Below are positions 44,701 through 53,825 of a DNA stretch of 64,000 nt, one piece after another. The notes beneath the pieces are model-generated. The model saw only the letters and a list, made by a program, of their open reading frames with translations. It ran no database searches and had not been told where the DNA came from. Position numbers and translations under genes: made by a program. The DNA is taken from contig OW388305.1 in the NCBI GenBank assembly GCA_936450465.1, positions 40,314,687-40,378,686 of the forward strand, written 5' to 3'. Position 1 is the stretch's first letter. Every line of letters begins with the position of its first letter. The stretch comes from Gibbula magus (taxonomy: Eukaryota > Mollusca > Gastropoda > Trochida > Trochidae).

Positions 44701-47700
44701 TTTTACCAGTACCTAACGAAATTAGCCCGTCTCGGGCGTTTGGGCGGGCAGCAGTTTCCTACACTGTATAATCTTATTTCTGAATGACATTGTATAAGAA
44801 GTATACATTGCAAGGCTCTGTGATAATTGAGTGTTGGTTTCTGTTAACAGTGACACTAGTTTGTTACATTTGAGTAATTATAAATAGCACGGTTTAAAGG
44901 CGCTGTAGCTCATTTTTCTTTCATATTTGGTTTTCTCAAATTTACTATTTATCATCAAAGTTTACACAATATACTGTTATGTTAGAGGGCAAAACATCTC
45001 ATTACACGACTCCATAAGCCGCATCCATAGAAAATGGTTGTCGGCATTGGACAAAAATGACACGACATATAAAGAGACAGTGGTGTGGAACTCTTCAGTG
45101 TGAGAGGTAGATTTGTAGGTCTCATGCGAATTTGAATTCAGAATTCGAGATGGTTGACAATTCTTTCATGGTTCGATCTTTATTACTCTATTTTCAGTGT
45201 TTAGGTATTGCTACATCAGTCAGATCACTTGAACTACCTTCGACCATCTATTTTAATGTGAACAACTTAAATGGCCGCTCGAAGAGGGTTAACAAACAAC
45301 GTACATTCGTTTTAGAACTCCTTTTATTGCTTGATGAGTATTATTGGTAACACGTATAACTTTTCGTGAGATCACTTTATTTCAGTAAGAAAAACGTGCT
45401 ACAGCGTCTTTAAAGGCGCTGTAGCACGTTTTTTGCAAATTTTATTTTTTCAAATTTCTCATTTATAATGATTGTTTATGTCATTTAAAGTAACTTTAGA
45501 GGGTAAAACATCTTATTACACAAACCAATGATCCGTAGTGGTAATAACGGTGTTGCGTATAAAGCCAAAATTGCATGGCGGCCATTTTATTGTGAACACA
45601 TTTTATTATATTCGAATGACAAAAACAATTCCCATGGCTTTACGGAACCATGTACACTCATTTGCAACTTGATTTTCCGAAGAGAGAAGGGTGGTTTACT
45701 ATTGTTGACATTATTTTTCAAATACATTTCATCGACTTATTTCAGCAAAAAAACGTGCTACAGCGCCTTTAAGGTATTTGTTCTTATACCCCCATCACAC
45801 CAAACCCGTTCTCACAACGTTCTTGTTTTTTTTGGAAAACGGGCTTGAACTGTGCTCGAACTGTGCACAAACGGAGTGGACGTAATGGCAACTGTTTACA
45901 AACTTTATGGACGGGCTCGAACTGGGTAAGAACGGAATGGTGCTCCAGAACGTTGAACATGTCCAACGTTCTCCCCGTTCTAAATTTGGACGGAGTAGGA
46001 ACGTAGTAAAAACGGGATTGCCGTACTAAGAACGGAATTGCCGTATTGCGAACCTACTAAGGACGAGTAAGAACGTTGTGCAGTCGGGACGCGATTGCAA
46101 TACGTTTGTGCACAGTTTCCACCCAGTCCATGACGTCCTCAGTCAGATCGAACTCGACCGCAGTACGACCATAGTCAGGTGCTCTAACGTCCAAATATGT
46201 GTAAATAAATTAAATTGTTTCGATTGAGTTCTTAGTACGTTCCTACACAGTTATAAAAGTTCGCATTAGGTTGTCATTGCGTTCTACTCGTTGTTAGTAC
46301 GTTTGCGAAATCTCTACACAGTTCTTACGACGTTGGCAGTACGATGCGAATGAACTGGTATAAATACAGGCGTGTTAATACGTTTATCACTTTGGTTATA
46401 TTAATGACCAGAGAACCATGAACAGAGTTACTGCTCTCAGTATGTTGAATGTAGGGTTTCTACAGTGGAATTTGGTCTTTGCGCAAGAACAAAGAAAAAG
46501 AACAAGAACTTGCTGGGTGAGGCTTAAACCTGAGAGGCGAATAGCTGTCGGACATTCTACAGGGGTTGAAGATATTGTATTTGGTTTTCTTTGAACCATC
46601 TTCTTCTGAATACACTTCTTGTTCTTCCTGGGAGGCATGATGTTTTCACCTTGAAGTTCAGGACGGCAATGAGAACGGACAAGAACTTTCTGGGTATTTA
46701 TAAAAAACGAGGCAGGACGTGACGAGCACGCACAGAGAACGGAGGACGGAGTGAAAACGGAGAGAACTGTCTTAAAACGAGTTAGAACGGTATTGTGCGT
46801 ATTAAGAACGAGATAGGTCTAGTCAAGAACGACTTAGGACGGAATTGGACTGGCTGAGAACGTTGTGAAATCGAGGTGAACGGTCAATATTATGCAATCT
46901 AAACGTGGTACCAACTGTCTGAGAACGGCGTAAAGACTAGATGGACGTTCTGAGAACTGTTTGTGAAGGTACTTGGGTCGTTGTTTGATATACAGGAAAC
47001 AAAAGTTGCTCGTTTCTATCCCGTTCGAGGCCGTTCTACAATATTTTTTGGACGGAGTAGAACGTAGTGAGAACTACCTTGGTGTGACTCAGGCATAAGG
47101 ACTTTTGTAAACCGGACAGGTAAACAAGACATGTAGCTCAACTTCAACATAGTGTTGTAACAAACTGGACATGTTCTGTTTTCTCTTTCAACGCCGACAT
47201 ACCTGCCAGTTTCAACAAATAGTTCACGAAATGACCAACGGAAACGAGATAAAGCAATCCGAATTTGATGACATTGATTTATAAAATTTCAGATTTCCAG
47301 TGTCTGTAAAATATACATTTAATTGATAATGATATGAATTCTAACCAGGATTGAAAATAAATATATTTCATTCTTTATTAATGGCCTGATAAATTCCGAT
47401 TGTATAACATAACCATAATATCCTGTTTTTATACAGCGTATCACTCTGATATCAGTTACCCAATATCTCTTACCAGTTTCATCAATCAGTTTCATCAAAA
47501 CATAGAGATTTTTCGGGAATCTGTGCATATTTACCAGTCGTGCCCAATATTTCATAGCTCTAATTGCAGAATATGTAAATAATGGGAATCTGCTAACTCA
47601 CTGTAGACCATCGTGATACATGTGTTTGGCTAGACGCCACGAAAGTTTTTGCTTGCATATATTGAACTTGTTCACTGTTGTAATATCGCAGATTCATAAA

Positions 47701-50700
47701 ACAATTTTGAGTTTATCCTTATATCAAATACTTTATTCATACACACACAATAAAACGTTCAAGGTTTGTGAACGAACGGAATCAATATATTTATGCCCTC
47801 AAGCCACACACCAAATTCGGTAATCATGTCTTAAAAGTTTCTGAGAAAAACTGTCCCCTATTCCCTAGTCCAAAAAAAAACCAAACACGGGCAATTACTA
47901 CAGAAAAATAATCGTGCGCTTCTTATTTTTGAACTCCATTAAGGTATTGATAGGGACGTATGCTTTTTATCTCTTACATTTTGACAGTACAGGAATAACA
48001 TCAGCTTTAACAGTAAAGGAAGTGACATGGCCTTCCAAATATGCTGTGCTAGGATTCCAGAGGCCAGGCTCAAATGAGTCTAGTGTTATCTGAGGCCAGG
48101 CTCAAATAACCCTAGAGTCATTTTCGTACTAGAGTTATCTGAGGCTGATACACCGGGAATAACCCTTCAAATTCTCAGTTAATTCATCAATGAAGTGGCC
48201 GTGCCCATTGTTGCTGACATCCACTGATAGAGGTCGACTGAGGACCACGTACCACCAATTGGGCGATGCGCATAGAATATTACAATACAGAAGTTCATCG
48301 GAGATGGAATAACATTAGTTATTGGATGGTAATAAGGTATCCCAGTTTCAAACGTTCGCAGCTATGGGAATTTGTTAGACGAATTACAGCCATTTTGTAA
48401 CAGGGGTTACATTGGAAGAAACTTACTTGAGTAAACTCTCTTTGGGGAGTGAATATAAAAATCAAATAATTAGTCGACTGGTAGATGTATAAGCTATTCC
48501 TTTTCTGTTTGTCGAAGCGTTCCGTGCATTTTACAAAAATATGTTAATGTATTTCAACACAGTTTATGTTAATACTCATATGCGTAGCAGATTCCCGTGA
48601 CTAAATTGCTATACAAAATACGCAATCCTTCAGTTTCTAACATGTCGACAAACACTTTTTATAACTTTGAATCTATTGACACTATTTGATGATTAAAAAT
48701 TAAATTAAATTAAAATTACAAAAATCTGAGATCTGAGAACTTCCCCGCAAAGTATAACTCGCTCCTCTCTATCACTGGTTACTTTAGCGTTGCTGCATTT
48801 TGTCGTCTTTTCTGTGCCAGAAAGAGACTGGAGCAAGATATGCCTTGCGGGCCAAGTTGAGATTTGGTTTGTGCATAACTTGAAAATCAACTTACTGTGT
48901 TTGCCTGGTACGGAGTGTTTTTCTTCTTGGTGACGACCAACCTCCTGGCGCCATAGGAGGAAGCCGGTTAAAGCTATACAAATGAAATAAAAACATTAAT
49001 TCTTTTTTTACACATACGTCTATGAAGAAATGAAGAACTATACTAAAGCCCTGTTTACACGGCGAGCGTTTGCATATGTGTAAAGCATTACACATGTGCA
49101 AATTTGCTCATACGAGCAAACTTCGCTGTATGAACGCCTTTGCACATATGTATATTTTATTACCGTAAGCAATTTTTTTTCTGGCAACCAGAATTTAGAC
49201 TTAAAGGCATAGACTTTTTGATTCAAATTATGTTCTGAGTTTTTCAATTCTAGGGGGAAGTCTTCCCAATAATTCAGATTGCACCCAAAGCAAATCCCCA
49301 GGTTATGACTCGTGATAAAATAAAATATTATCTTAAAATATTTAATTATTAGGCATGAAACTGGTAAAAAGCAAGAGAAATGTATGGAACTTTCCTCATT
49401 TACCTAAGAGCATAATGAGTTTGAATGGCAAATGATGAATGACGAATGACGAAAAGCGACAAAAATAATTACTTTTCATCATTCAAAGGTGAAAGGCGAA
49501 AAAAACTTTGCAAAGGCAAACAGAGATAACTTTTTGCTATTTTATTTTCTCATTATTAAAACTAAGTGCTATTTAGATCAAAGTGTGATTTATAGGAAAA
49601 TAATTTGCACACACATTTTGTTATGTCCTATTTGTTCTGAGTTTTCTCAATTCTATGGCGAAAGTTTTCCCACTAATTCAGATTGCTCCCAGAGCAAATC
49701 CTCGGTCCTAAATTGGTGATAAAATAAAAAGTTTGCAAAAATAATTTAATAATTAGGCATCAAACTGGTAAAACGCTTAGAGAAATGTATGGAACCTTCC
49801 TCATTTTAAGTGCATAATGAGTTGCAATGGCGAATGCAGCATATTATGAAAGACGAATATCAAAATAAATTTGATTTTCATTCATTTTTCCCTACAGTTC
49901 GAAAGACGAATAGCAAATAAATTTGTTTTTCGTCATTCAAATGTGTGAACAATATGAAAAACGAATAGCAAAACAATTGCTATTCGTCATTTAAATGACG
50001 AATAACGAATAGCGAATAGCGAATAACAGTCTAAATTATGGTTGCTTGGAATTTTCACTACCGTACAATGTAAGCAATTTTGCACCTAGTCAAGGGCAGG
50101 TGCAAATGTCTACTACCATAAGTAAATATGTCTTTTTCATTAGTCTAGTAAAAGTTCGTCGTTTACAGATACAGTGACTTCACACAGGTTTAGAAAATAT
50201 ATTAGAAGACTTTAGAAACTCATAATTTTGTTTTTAAAATTTTCTCTATAGGATTTTCTCCTTCTTGCACGCGATGATCTTCGAAATCAATCTGACTATC
50301 CGATTTTCATTATAATTTGGGCGATATAGTCAAACCAATGTTGACAGATATATATTCATGTCATTTATTTAGTTTACATCTACGATAATAACTATTAATT
50401 GGCATTTTTTAGGAATTCTTTATTCATAGAGCCTATTTGCTTAGGCAGAAATTAAACACGTATGAACGCATAATAAATTTACTTTTACTCTCGTGTGTAT
50501 ATTGCTACCATAAGCATATGTGCAAAGTTCGCCGTATCAACAAGGCTTATGATTTTATAATACATTATCTCAAGTTAACAATAATTACACTGGCCAGTAA
50601 ATATGAAATATAAAACCTAACAAGGGGCTAATATAACGCCGTGACACATGACGGATTGTTATAATCTTACATTATTTGAATTAACAAAATATACAAACAT

Positions 50701-52296
50701 ATGTTAAGAGCGATAAAAACGCATAACAAGAAAAGGAATGATTAAGCACGCAGCTAAACTAGCACAGAACAGTTACTGAAGTGCGACTTGAATGTGTACT
50801 TGAATAGTCACGAAAACGACTGCTATGGATATTGGGCAGGTTGAACATAAGGGTATGTTTGTACTTGAATAGTCACGAACACGACTGCTATGGCTATTTG
50901 GCAGGTTGAACATAAGGATTTGTTTGTACTTGAACAGTCACAGAAACGATTGCTATGGATATTGGGTATGTGGAACATAAGGATATGTTTGTACTTGAAT
51001 AGTCACAGAAACGATTGCTATGGATATTGGGTAGGTGGAACATAAGGATTTGTTTGTACTTGAATAGTCACAGAAACAATTGCTATGGGTATTGAGTAGG
51101 TGGAACATAAGGATTTGTTTGTACTTGAATAGTCACATAAACGATTGCTATGGATATTGGGTAGGTGGAACATAAGGATTTGTTTGTACTTGAATAGTCA
51201 CAAAAACGATTGCTATGGATATTGGGTAGGTGGAACATAAGGATTTGTTTGTACTTGAATAGTCACAAAAACGATTGCTATGGATATTGGGCAGGTTGAA
51301 CATAAGGGTATGTTTGTACTTGAATAGTCACGAACGCGACTGCTATGGCTATTTGGCAGGTTGAACATAAGGATTTGTTTGTACTTGAACAGTCACAGAA
51401 ACGATTGCTATGGATATTGGGTAGGTGGAACATAAGGATTTGTTTGTACTTGAATAGTCACAGAAACGATTGCTATGGATATTGGGTAGGTGGAACATAA
51501 GGATTTGTTTGTACTTGAATAGTCACAGAAACAATTGCTATGGGTATTGAGTAGGTGGAACATAAGGATTTGTTTGTACTTGAATAGTCACAGAAACGAT
51601 TGCTAAGGGTATTGAGTAGGTGGAACATAAGGATATGTTTGTACTTGAATAGTCACGAAAACGACTGCTATGGATATTGGGCAGGTGGAACATAAGGATT
51701 TGTTTGTACTTGAATAGTCACAGAAACAATTGCTATGGGTATTGAGTAGGTGGAACATAAGGATATGTTTGTACTTGAATAGTCACGAAAACGACTGCTA
51801 TGGATATTGGGCAGGTGGAACATAAGGATTTGTTTGTACTTGAATAGTCAAAGAAACAATTGCTATGGGTATTGAGTAGGTGGAACATAAGGATTTGTTT
51901 GTACTTGAACAGTCACAGAAACAATTGCTATGGATATGGAGGAGGTGGAACATAAGGACATGTTTGTACTTGAACATTCACAGAAACGATTGCTATGGAT
52001 ATGGAGCAGGTGGAACATAAGGACATGTTTGTACTTGAACAGTAACACAAACGATTGCTATTGGTATTGAGCGGGTGGAACATAAGGATCTGTTTGTACT
52101 GGATTATATTAAAACTATGAGACACAGAAAATGCCACATTGCCCACATTCAACAAATATCGTAACAAAAACCTTTCAATAATTATGTAACTAATTATAAA
52201 ACATATTTAACTTTACAACGAATATCACCTGTAAGAATATGTGTAGTGTAGCTCACCTAAAACAAACAATAGAACGTTCCTGTATTTATGCTTCAT
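32250..52296 (-). CDS. DUF1647-like type II membrane protein, probable Golgi glycosyltransferase-like enzyme (7 coding exons)
   Basis: Minus-strand gene assembled from seven exons: 52296-52257, 48973-48896, 43900-43712, 42590-42522, 41409-41076, 33436-33361 and 32762-32250. Every intron is GT-AG and all phases fit, giving 1299 bases and 432 residues. Residues 1-6 are basic (MKHKYR), 7-21 are a short membrane anchor (NVLLFVLALTGFLLW), and about 22-150 form a stem with several N-glycosylation sequons. The catalytic-like part has TGASSNHFGE (181-190), YDLGL (214-218), YLWKPLII (254-261), WLDAS (273-277, a possible metal or nucleotide-sugar motif), EPWAACAL (349-356) and HRYDQS (383-388). SSNHF, YDLG, WKPLI and DQS recall the DUF1647-type family of nematodes and molluscs; the transferase role is inference. 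An in-frame TAA lies 15 bases upstream of the ATG. The reaction and substrate are unknown. Confidence 0.85.
33361..33436 (-). CDS. exon 6 of the DUF1647-like gene (intact copy)
   Basis: 76 bases from GAACTAAG| to ATATTG|GTATGT. Encodes NFPFSKFSPSTRYLKCYLWK followed by PLIIL. The WKPLII block is the expected link between the YDLGL strand and the WLDAS motif. The AAG acceptor is less usual than CAG. The alternative CAG 29 bases upstream would put a stop in the required frame. Confidence 0.78.
33726..34429. other. intronic sequence without recognised coding exon
   Basis: Within intron 5. A patch near 34165 reads TAGGGGTGGGACATAGAG and resembles a MITE end. Frames at 34195-34435 have no domain. 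Nothing else supported. Confidence 0.45.
34430..36960 (+). pseudogene. RTE-type LINE relic (endonuclease plus reverse transcriptase) in intron 5
   Basis: A plus-strand relic. Endonuclease starts near 34635 with GSWNVRTMYIRGKTQIIARE, then ALIG and RITLRFIMAYALTNDADE. The end of the domain reads NNKENQIDHIT, then LLLANVKLNLKAISQSR near 35310, the usual RTE transition. RT motif A is at about 36100-36230 (FIDYEKAFNSIDRPTLWKLM), followed by a decayed palm and then SSFTYLGSIVTSKGGSDED and LLYGSETWR at 36600-36810. Many stops and frameshifts. The order and motifs are those of RTE-clade elements. It lies antisense to the host gene. Confidence 0.85.
37035..37215 (+). mobile_element. second tRNA-derived SINE family, copy 1
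   Basis: Contains a B-box GGTTCGAATCCCGC, then AGGACTCGGC and GGTAGTGTTATCCCAAAT, ending in CTAAATGGCA. The same order recurs at 38080-38215, defining a family distinct from the (ACTC)n SINE. Confidence 0.7.
37454..37800 (+). mobile_element. diverged TTAA-type MITE
   Basis: AGGCGCTG follows TTAA (37450-37453). The interior, with GGTGTGGAACTCTTCAGTGT and TGTTTAGGTATTGCTACATC, matches the element at 44898-45409. The right terminal repeat has been lost or is too diverged to mark. Confidence 0.7.
38080..38215 (+). mobile_element. second tRNA-derived SINE family, copy 2
   Basis: GGGTATGGGGTCGAAACCAGC (diverged B box region), GCACTCGGCCTGAC, and TAGTGTTATCCCAAATGTAA parallel the copy at 37035 in the same order. 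Confidence 0.65.
38465..39235 (+). repeat. tandem array of a roughly 295-bp unit
   Basis: CGAAGTGCCC followed by TCAATCAATCTTTATTCTCA starts units at about 38578 and 38873. A partial unit precedes them from about 38465 with the shared phrase GCGAAATATATGTACATTGC. About 2.5 units, noncoding, within intron 5. Confidence 0.85.
39763..40274 (-). pseudogene. decayed duplicate of the last exon (exon 7')
   Basis: Homologous to 32762-32250 along its whole length, with the acceptor TTTCTTACAG retained. It has an in-frame stop at 40122-40124 in the segment corresponding to HTSSKFF, and a 1-base deletion in the C run near 40065-40070 (five C where the intact copy has six). The C-terminal half (EPWAACAL, CHRYDQSAIG) is otherwise well preserved in a shifted frame. 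Confidence 0.92.
40644..40696 (-). pseudogene. decayed duplicate of exon 6 (exon 6')
   Basis: Homologous to 33436-33361. Splice-site positions are kept (CTTAG acceptor, GTAGGT donor), but 23 internal bases are lost, leaving 53. Read in the frame supplied by exon 5 it reaches TAA after six codons, so its inclusion would truncate the protein before the WLDAS motif. Confidence 0.88.
41076..41409 (-). CDS. exon 5 of the DUF1647-like gene (N-terminal catalytic region)
   Basis: 334 bases from the acceptor ACACTCTTAACAG to the donor GAAAAG|GTATGAGT. Carries YTIVTGASSNHFGEAQEAIR and FSFYFYDLGLNEQE, the clearest family signature in the gene. It starts in phase 1 and ends in phase 2, so it can join only an exon opening with a single completing base. 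Both 33436 (intact) and 40696 (broken) satisfy that. Confidence 0.88.
41540..41890. repeat. degenerate tandem repeat in intron 4
   Basis: Diverged units of roughly 75-80 bp share TTACATCTAGTAG-like and TTTTAATGTAAAGTGATGTAAGTC-like phrases (no single consensus assumed). At least four can be seen. Noncoding. Confidence 0.7.
41984..42480. mobile_element. mariner/Tc1-like MITE with TA flanks (intron 4)
   Basis: The left end CACTGTCGGCCAAAAGAAAC and the reverse complement of the right end CACTGTCAGCCAAAAGAAAC match with one difference, continuing into GCCTAC. TA flanks both sides (41982-41983, 42481-42482). 497 bp with no transposase. The plus-strand frame 41901-42254 crosses the boundary and is not a gene. 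Confidence 0.92.
42522..42590 (-). CDS. exon 4 of the DUF1647-like gene
   Basis: 69 bases from the acceptor GTTTTTTCAG to the strong donor CAATA|GTAAGTAT. Encodes LKDAGMLRKITMRNCTPHQA with a sequon at NCT. Phase 1 at both ends, so the exon could be skipped without a frame change. Confidence 0.8.
42700..43500. other. intron 3 sequence, nothing recognised
   Basis: AT-rich, with no coding pattern or bounded repeat. Confidence 0.4.
43503..43622. mobile_element. palindromic GGATCC-type MITE (intron 3)
   Basis: AAAAAGTGGTGAAATCTGCT pairs with GGATTCCACCACTTTTTGGC across a GGATCC-rich centre of about 120 bp. Same family as 29448-29565. Confidence 0.88.
43712..43900 (-). CDS. exon 3 of the DUF1647-like gene (stem)
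   Basis: 189 bases from the acceptor TTGTTCTTGTTCACAG to the donor GAAAAT|GTGAGTCT. It encodes an acidic segment (VDEVTLHEEEVVELIHQKIK), then FPHKNQTIFIGALKRRK with an N-Q-T sequon. Phase 1 at both ends. Confidence 0.82.
44668..44690. repeat. perfect 10-bp stem hairpin
   Basis: ACCAGCCCGA, loop CCA, TCGGGCTGGT. A second GCCCGTCTCGGGC palindrome lies about 40 bases downstream. GC-rich hairpins in an AT-rich intron suggest a small fold-back element. No run of T follows, and a bacterial-type terminator is not applicable in this genome. Confidence 0.8.
44898..45409. mobile_element. TTAA-flanked MITE, subfamily 2
   Basis: Left end AGGCGCTGTAGCTC, right end ACGTGCTACAGCGTCT as inverted counterpart. 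TTAA at 44894-44897 and 45410-45413. The interior, containing GGTGTGGAACTCTTCAGTGT, matches 37454-37800. Confidence 0.88.
45414..45768. mobile_element. TTAA-flanked MITE, subfamily 1, abutting the previous one
   Basis: Left end AGGCGCTGTAGCACGTTTTT, right end CGTGCTACAGCGCCT. TTAA at 45410-45413 is shared with the preceding element and recurs at 45769-45772. The interior is homologous to 28599-28954. Confidence 0.9.
45783..47100. mobile_element. 1.3 kb DNA transposon with about 45-bp TIRs (intron 2)
   Basis: The left end, containing CATCACACCAAACCCGTTCT, and the reverse complement of the right end, containing AGTCACACCAAGGTAGTTCT, match over about 45 bases, including GTTCTCA.ACGTTCT. The interior is dense in GAACG/CGTTC words. 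A minus-strand frame at 46638-46396 starts MPPRKNKKCIQKK and has no recognisable transposase. Superfamily unknown: flanking TTATA and ATAAG leave the target duplication ambiguous. Truncated relatives are at 16489-16935 and 58685-59205. Confidence 0.82.
47140..47640 (-). pseudogene. LINE C-terminal relic related to LINE-C and LINE-D
   Basis: The minus-strand frame 47555-47319 opens MKYWARLVNMHRFPKNLYVL, equivalent to FIKYWLKLVNM in the LINE at 23041-25640. Further along the same strand, near 47170-47210, is a GRYVGVERENRTC segment equivalent to GRWEGITRENRTC of the LINE at 61131. The central part has decayed. Confidence 0.75.
47650..48890. other. intron 2 sequence without a recognised element
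   Basis: A local repeat, AGGCCAGGCTCAAAT, occurs twice at 48060-48110 with ATCTGAGGC between. Otherwise nothing recognised. The short minus-strand frame at 48890-48705 is intron read-through next to exon 2. Confidence 0.45.
48896..48973 (-). CDS. exon 2 of the DUF1647-like gene (anchor end and stem)
   Basis: 78 bases between the acceptor TTTCATTTGTATAG and donor ACACA|GTAAGTTG. Frame LTGFLLWRQEVGRHQEEKHS completes the membrane anchor and begins a charged stem. It needs phase 1 at both ends, and both neighbours supply it. Confidence 0.82.
49046..50548. mobile_element. 1.5 kb TIR element in intron 1
   Basis: The left end, AAGCCCTGTTTACACGGCGA followed by GCATATGTG, is matched by the reverse complement of the right end, AAGCCTTGTTGATACGGCGA followed by TTTGCACATATGC. 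The interior contains a roughly 400-bp diverged tandem duplication (49228-49480 against 49628-49860, both with TTCTGAGTTTT.TCAATTCTA) and GACGAATAGCGAATA-type short repeats near 49990-50030. No transposase. Superfamily undetermined. Confidence 0.8.
50783..52100 (+). repeat. 65-bp satellite, about 20 units, in intron 1
   Basis: Consensus unit of exactly 65 bases, beginning GGATTTGTTTGTACTTGAAT and ending GGTAGGTGGAACATAA. Variants (GGGCAGGTTGAACATAAGGG with a mutated neighbour GGCTATTTGGCAGG) at 50834 recur at 51289, 455 bases or exactly 7 units later, indicating a 7-mer higher-order period in the proximal part. Distal units diverge. Since 65 is not a multiple of three and frames shift from unit to unit, it is noncoding. 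The array ends about 160 bases from exon 1. Confidence 0.97.
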
Positions 52297-52368
52297 CGTG
52301 GCTGTTCTTTACTATTTCAAAGCGTTGATTCGGAGGACCTCGAGATCTTCATCAAGACTGTGACAGAA
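52257..52368 (-). CDS. exon 1 of the DUF1647-like gene (5' UTR plus start)
   Basis: The exon begins after the acceptor TATTTTGTTTCAG, so at least one upstream noncoding exon exists, possibly beyond 52370. The ATG is at 52296 and encodes MKHKYRNVLLFVL. The donor is TTTTAG|GTGAGC, phase 1. The split codon GCT (Ala) forms with exon 2. Confidence 0.82.
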
Positions 52369-52854
52369 CTGAAACAAAATATGAAATGACAAACTCCTTA
52401 TTGAATCTTTATCTATAGGTGTCTATAGTTGTATTAAATGTACAGAACTCAATTTCGTAAAATACAATTAAAAATAAATTCATAAACGTAGTATATTTTT
52501 CTTGGCAAATGTTCTCATAAACTGAATATGTTTTTCTCACTATAAAATGTCACGTTTAACTAGCAATATCAGAATAATCAACTCCTTTCTCGGAAACTAT
52601 CGACATTACACAGGATGTTGGTAATAGTCATTTGTTTATTAAAACTTATGTACAAAGACTAAGAGATTGTAATCAACAAGATTAGTATACTAGAATTTAG
52701 GTACATTATGTAACTATAAGGTGTATAAATCATCGCTTTCAGTAGAATCTATTAATTTTGTGTATCCCATTTCGGGAATAAAGAAGACTTTTGTGTGTGT
52801 TACGTATTGGACAGCTTCCCTTGATGATCAATATCGACCATCCTCGGTTACCCA

Positions 52855-53205
52855 TGGTTTTATATATGCTCCGTTACTCTCCACTATATCACCCATCGGA
52901 AATCTTATCAGGAGAATCTGTACTCAAATTACCCGCCCTTGCCGGCGTGAGCCAATCAAACTGCTACGCAGCTTGGACCTGCGAACCAATGACAATTCAT
53001 ATCACTTCGTTTCAAAGCAAGCAAGGTCATTGTGTTAGCTATCCGTCACCGGTTATCTCCCTTGACCATTTCTGTCTTATCCCATTGAGCATATTTTCTT
53101 TAGTTAATGACTTCGTCACGCTGGCCAAAGGCGGGTAATTTGAGAACAGATTCCCCTGATAAGGTTTCCCATGGGTGATAAAGTGGAGCGACATATAAAT
53201 TGTCG
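52855..53205. mobile_element. fold-back MITE, copy 2
   Basis: Left arm TATATATGCTCCGTTACTCT through CAAATTACCCGCCCTTGCCG. The right arm is the reverse complement: GGCCAAAGGCGGGTAATTTG through GTGGAGCGACATATA. Arms are about 90 bases each. The overlapping plus frames 52721-53138 are by-products. Confidence 0.9.
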
Positions 53206-53329
53206 ATCTCACGTGTATCCACCCTCGGTGTTTATTGTGTATATTAATTAAAAAAATGATATTGTATATGGCTAAGGTGGTTTTAAGCTTTTTAGAACTG
53301 TTCTTGTATGTATATTTCACGACATACAC

Positions 53330-53515
53330 TGTATATTTTATCTTTTATCATGTATTTGTGTATTTATATAAGATTATATTGTCTCTCGTAAGTCGCTGAG
53401 CGACTGGCTGTAGGACATCTTATGATTTTTTATGTTTTATATTTACACTTATTATTTCATTTTATGTAACTACGTATACAAGTGAAACATTAATAAAATT
53501 ATCTGTCTGTCTGTC
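53330..53515 (+). mobile_element. LINE-like 3' tail with (TCTG)n
   Basis: CTCTCGTAAGTCGCTGAGCG, then GTGAAACATTAATAAAATTA and a TCTGTCTGTCTG run: a polyadenylation-like signal followed by a short tandem tail, as in many LINE 3' ends. A related diverged tail is at about 54365-54420 (CCTCTCATAAATCACTAAGT). No coding sequence is attached. Confidence 0.6.
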
Positions 53516-53825
53516 TACACACGTGAATGAATGCAAGAATGATCTTGAATTTCAAACAGTGTTCAATGCCCAATCGATGATAGCGTGTTAGAGTTAATAG
53601 TAAGGAAGACAGCAGGAAATGTTTCTATTTATTAATAAATAAAACAGTGCTCAAGATGTCGACAATGATAACTGCGTACGTTTCTTTGTGAAACGATGAG
53701 TCGCATCCTTCTCAAATTCTATTCAATGTATTTTATTTAACGACCTTGATACATGTGCAGCACATATAATGATGTGTTCACCTACGCCATTGTCCTTTGA
53801 ATCATTGCGGTAGGTGTATTTTTAA

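Noticed and set aside
50783..52100. CRISPR array
   Set aside because: Regular spacing is due to whole 65-bp units repeating with scattered substitutions. There are no unique spacers between conserved repeats, and the context is an animal intron.
52721..53138. two overlapping frames of 105 and 115 codons as a gene
   Set aside because: They lie almost wholly in the fold-back MITE at 52855-53205 and are not preserved in the copy at 30040-30350.
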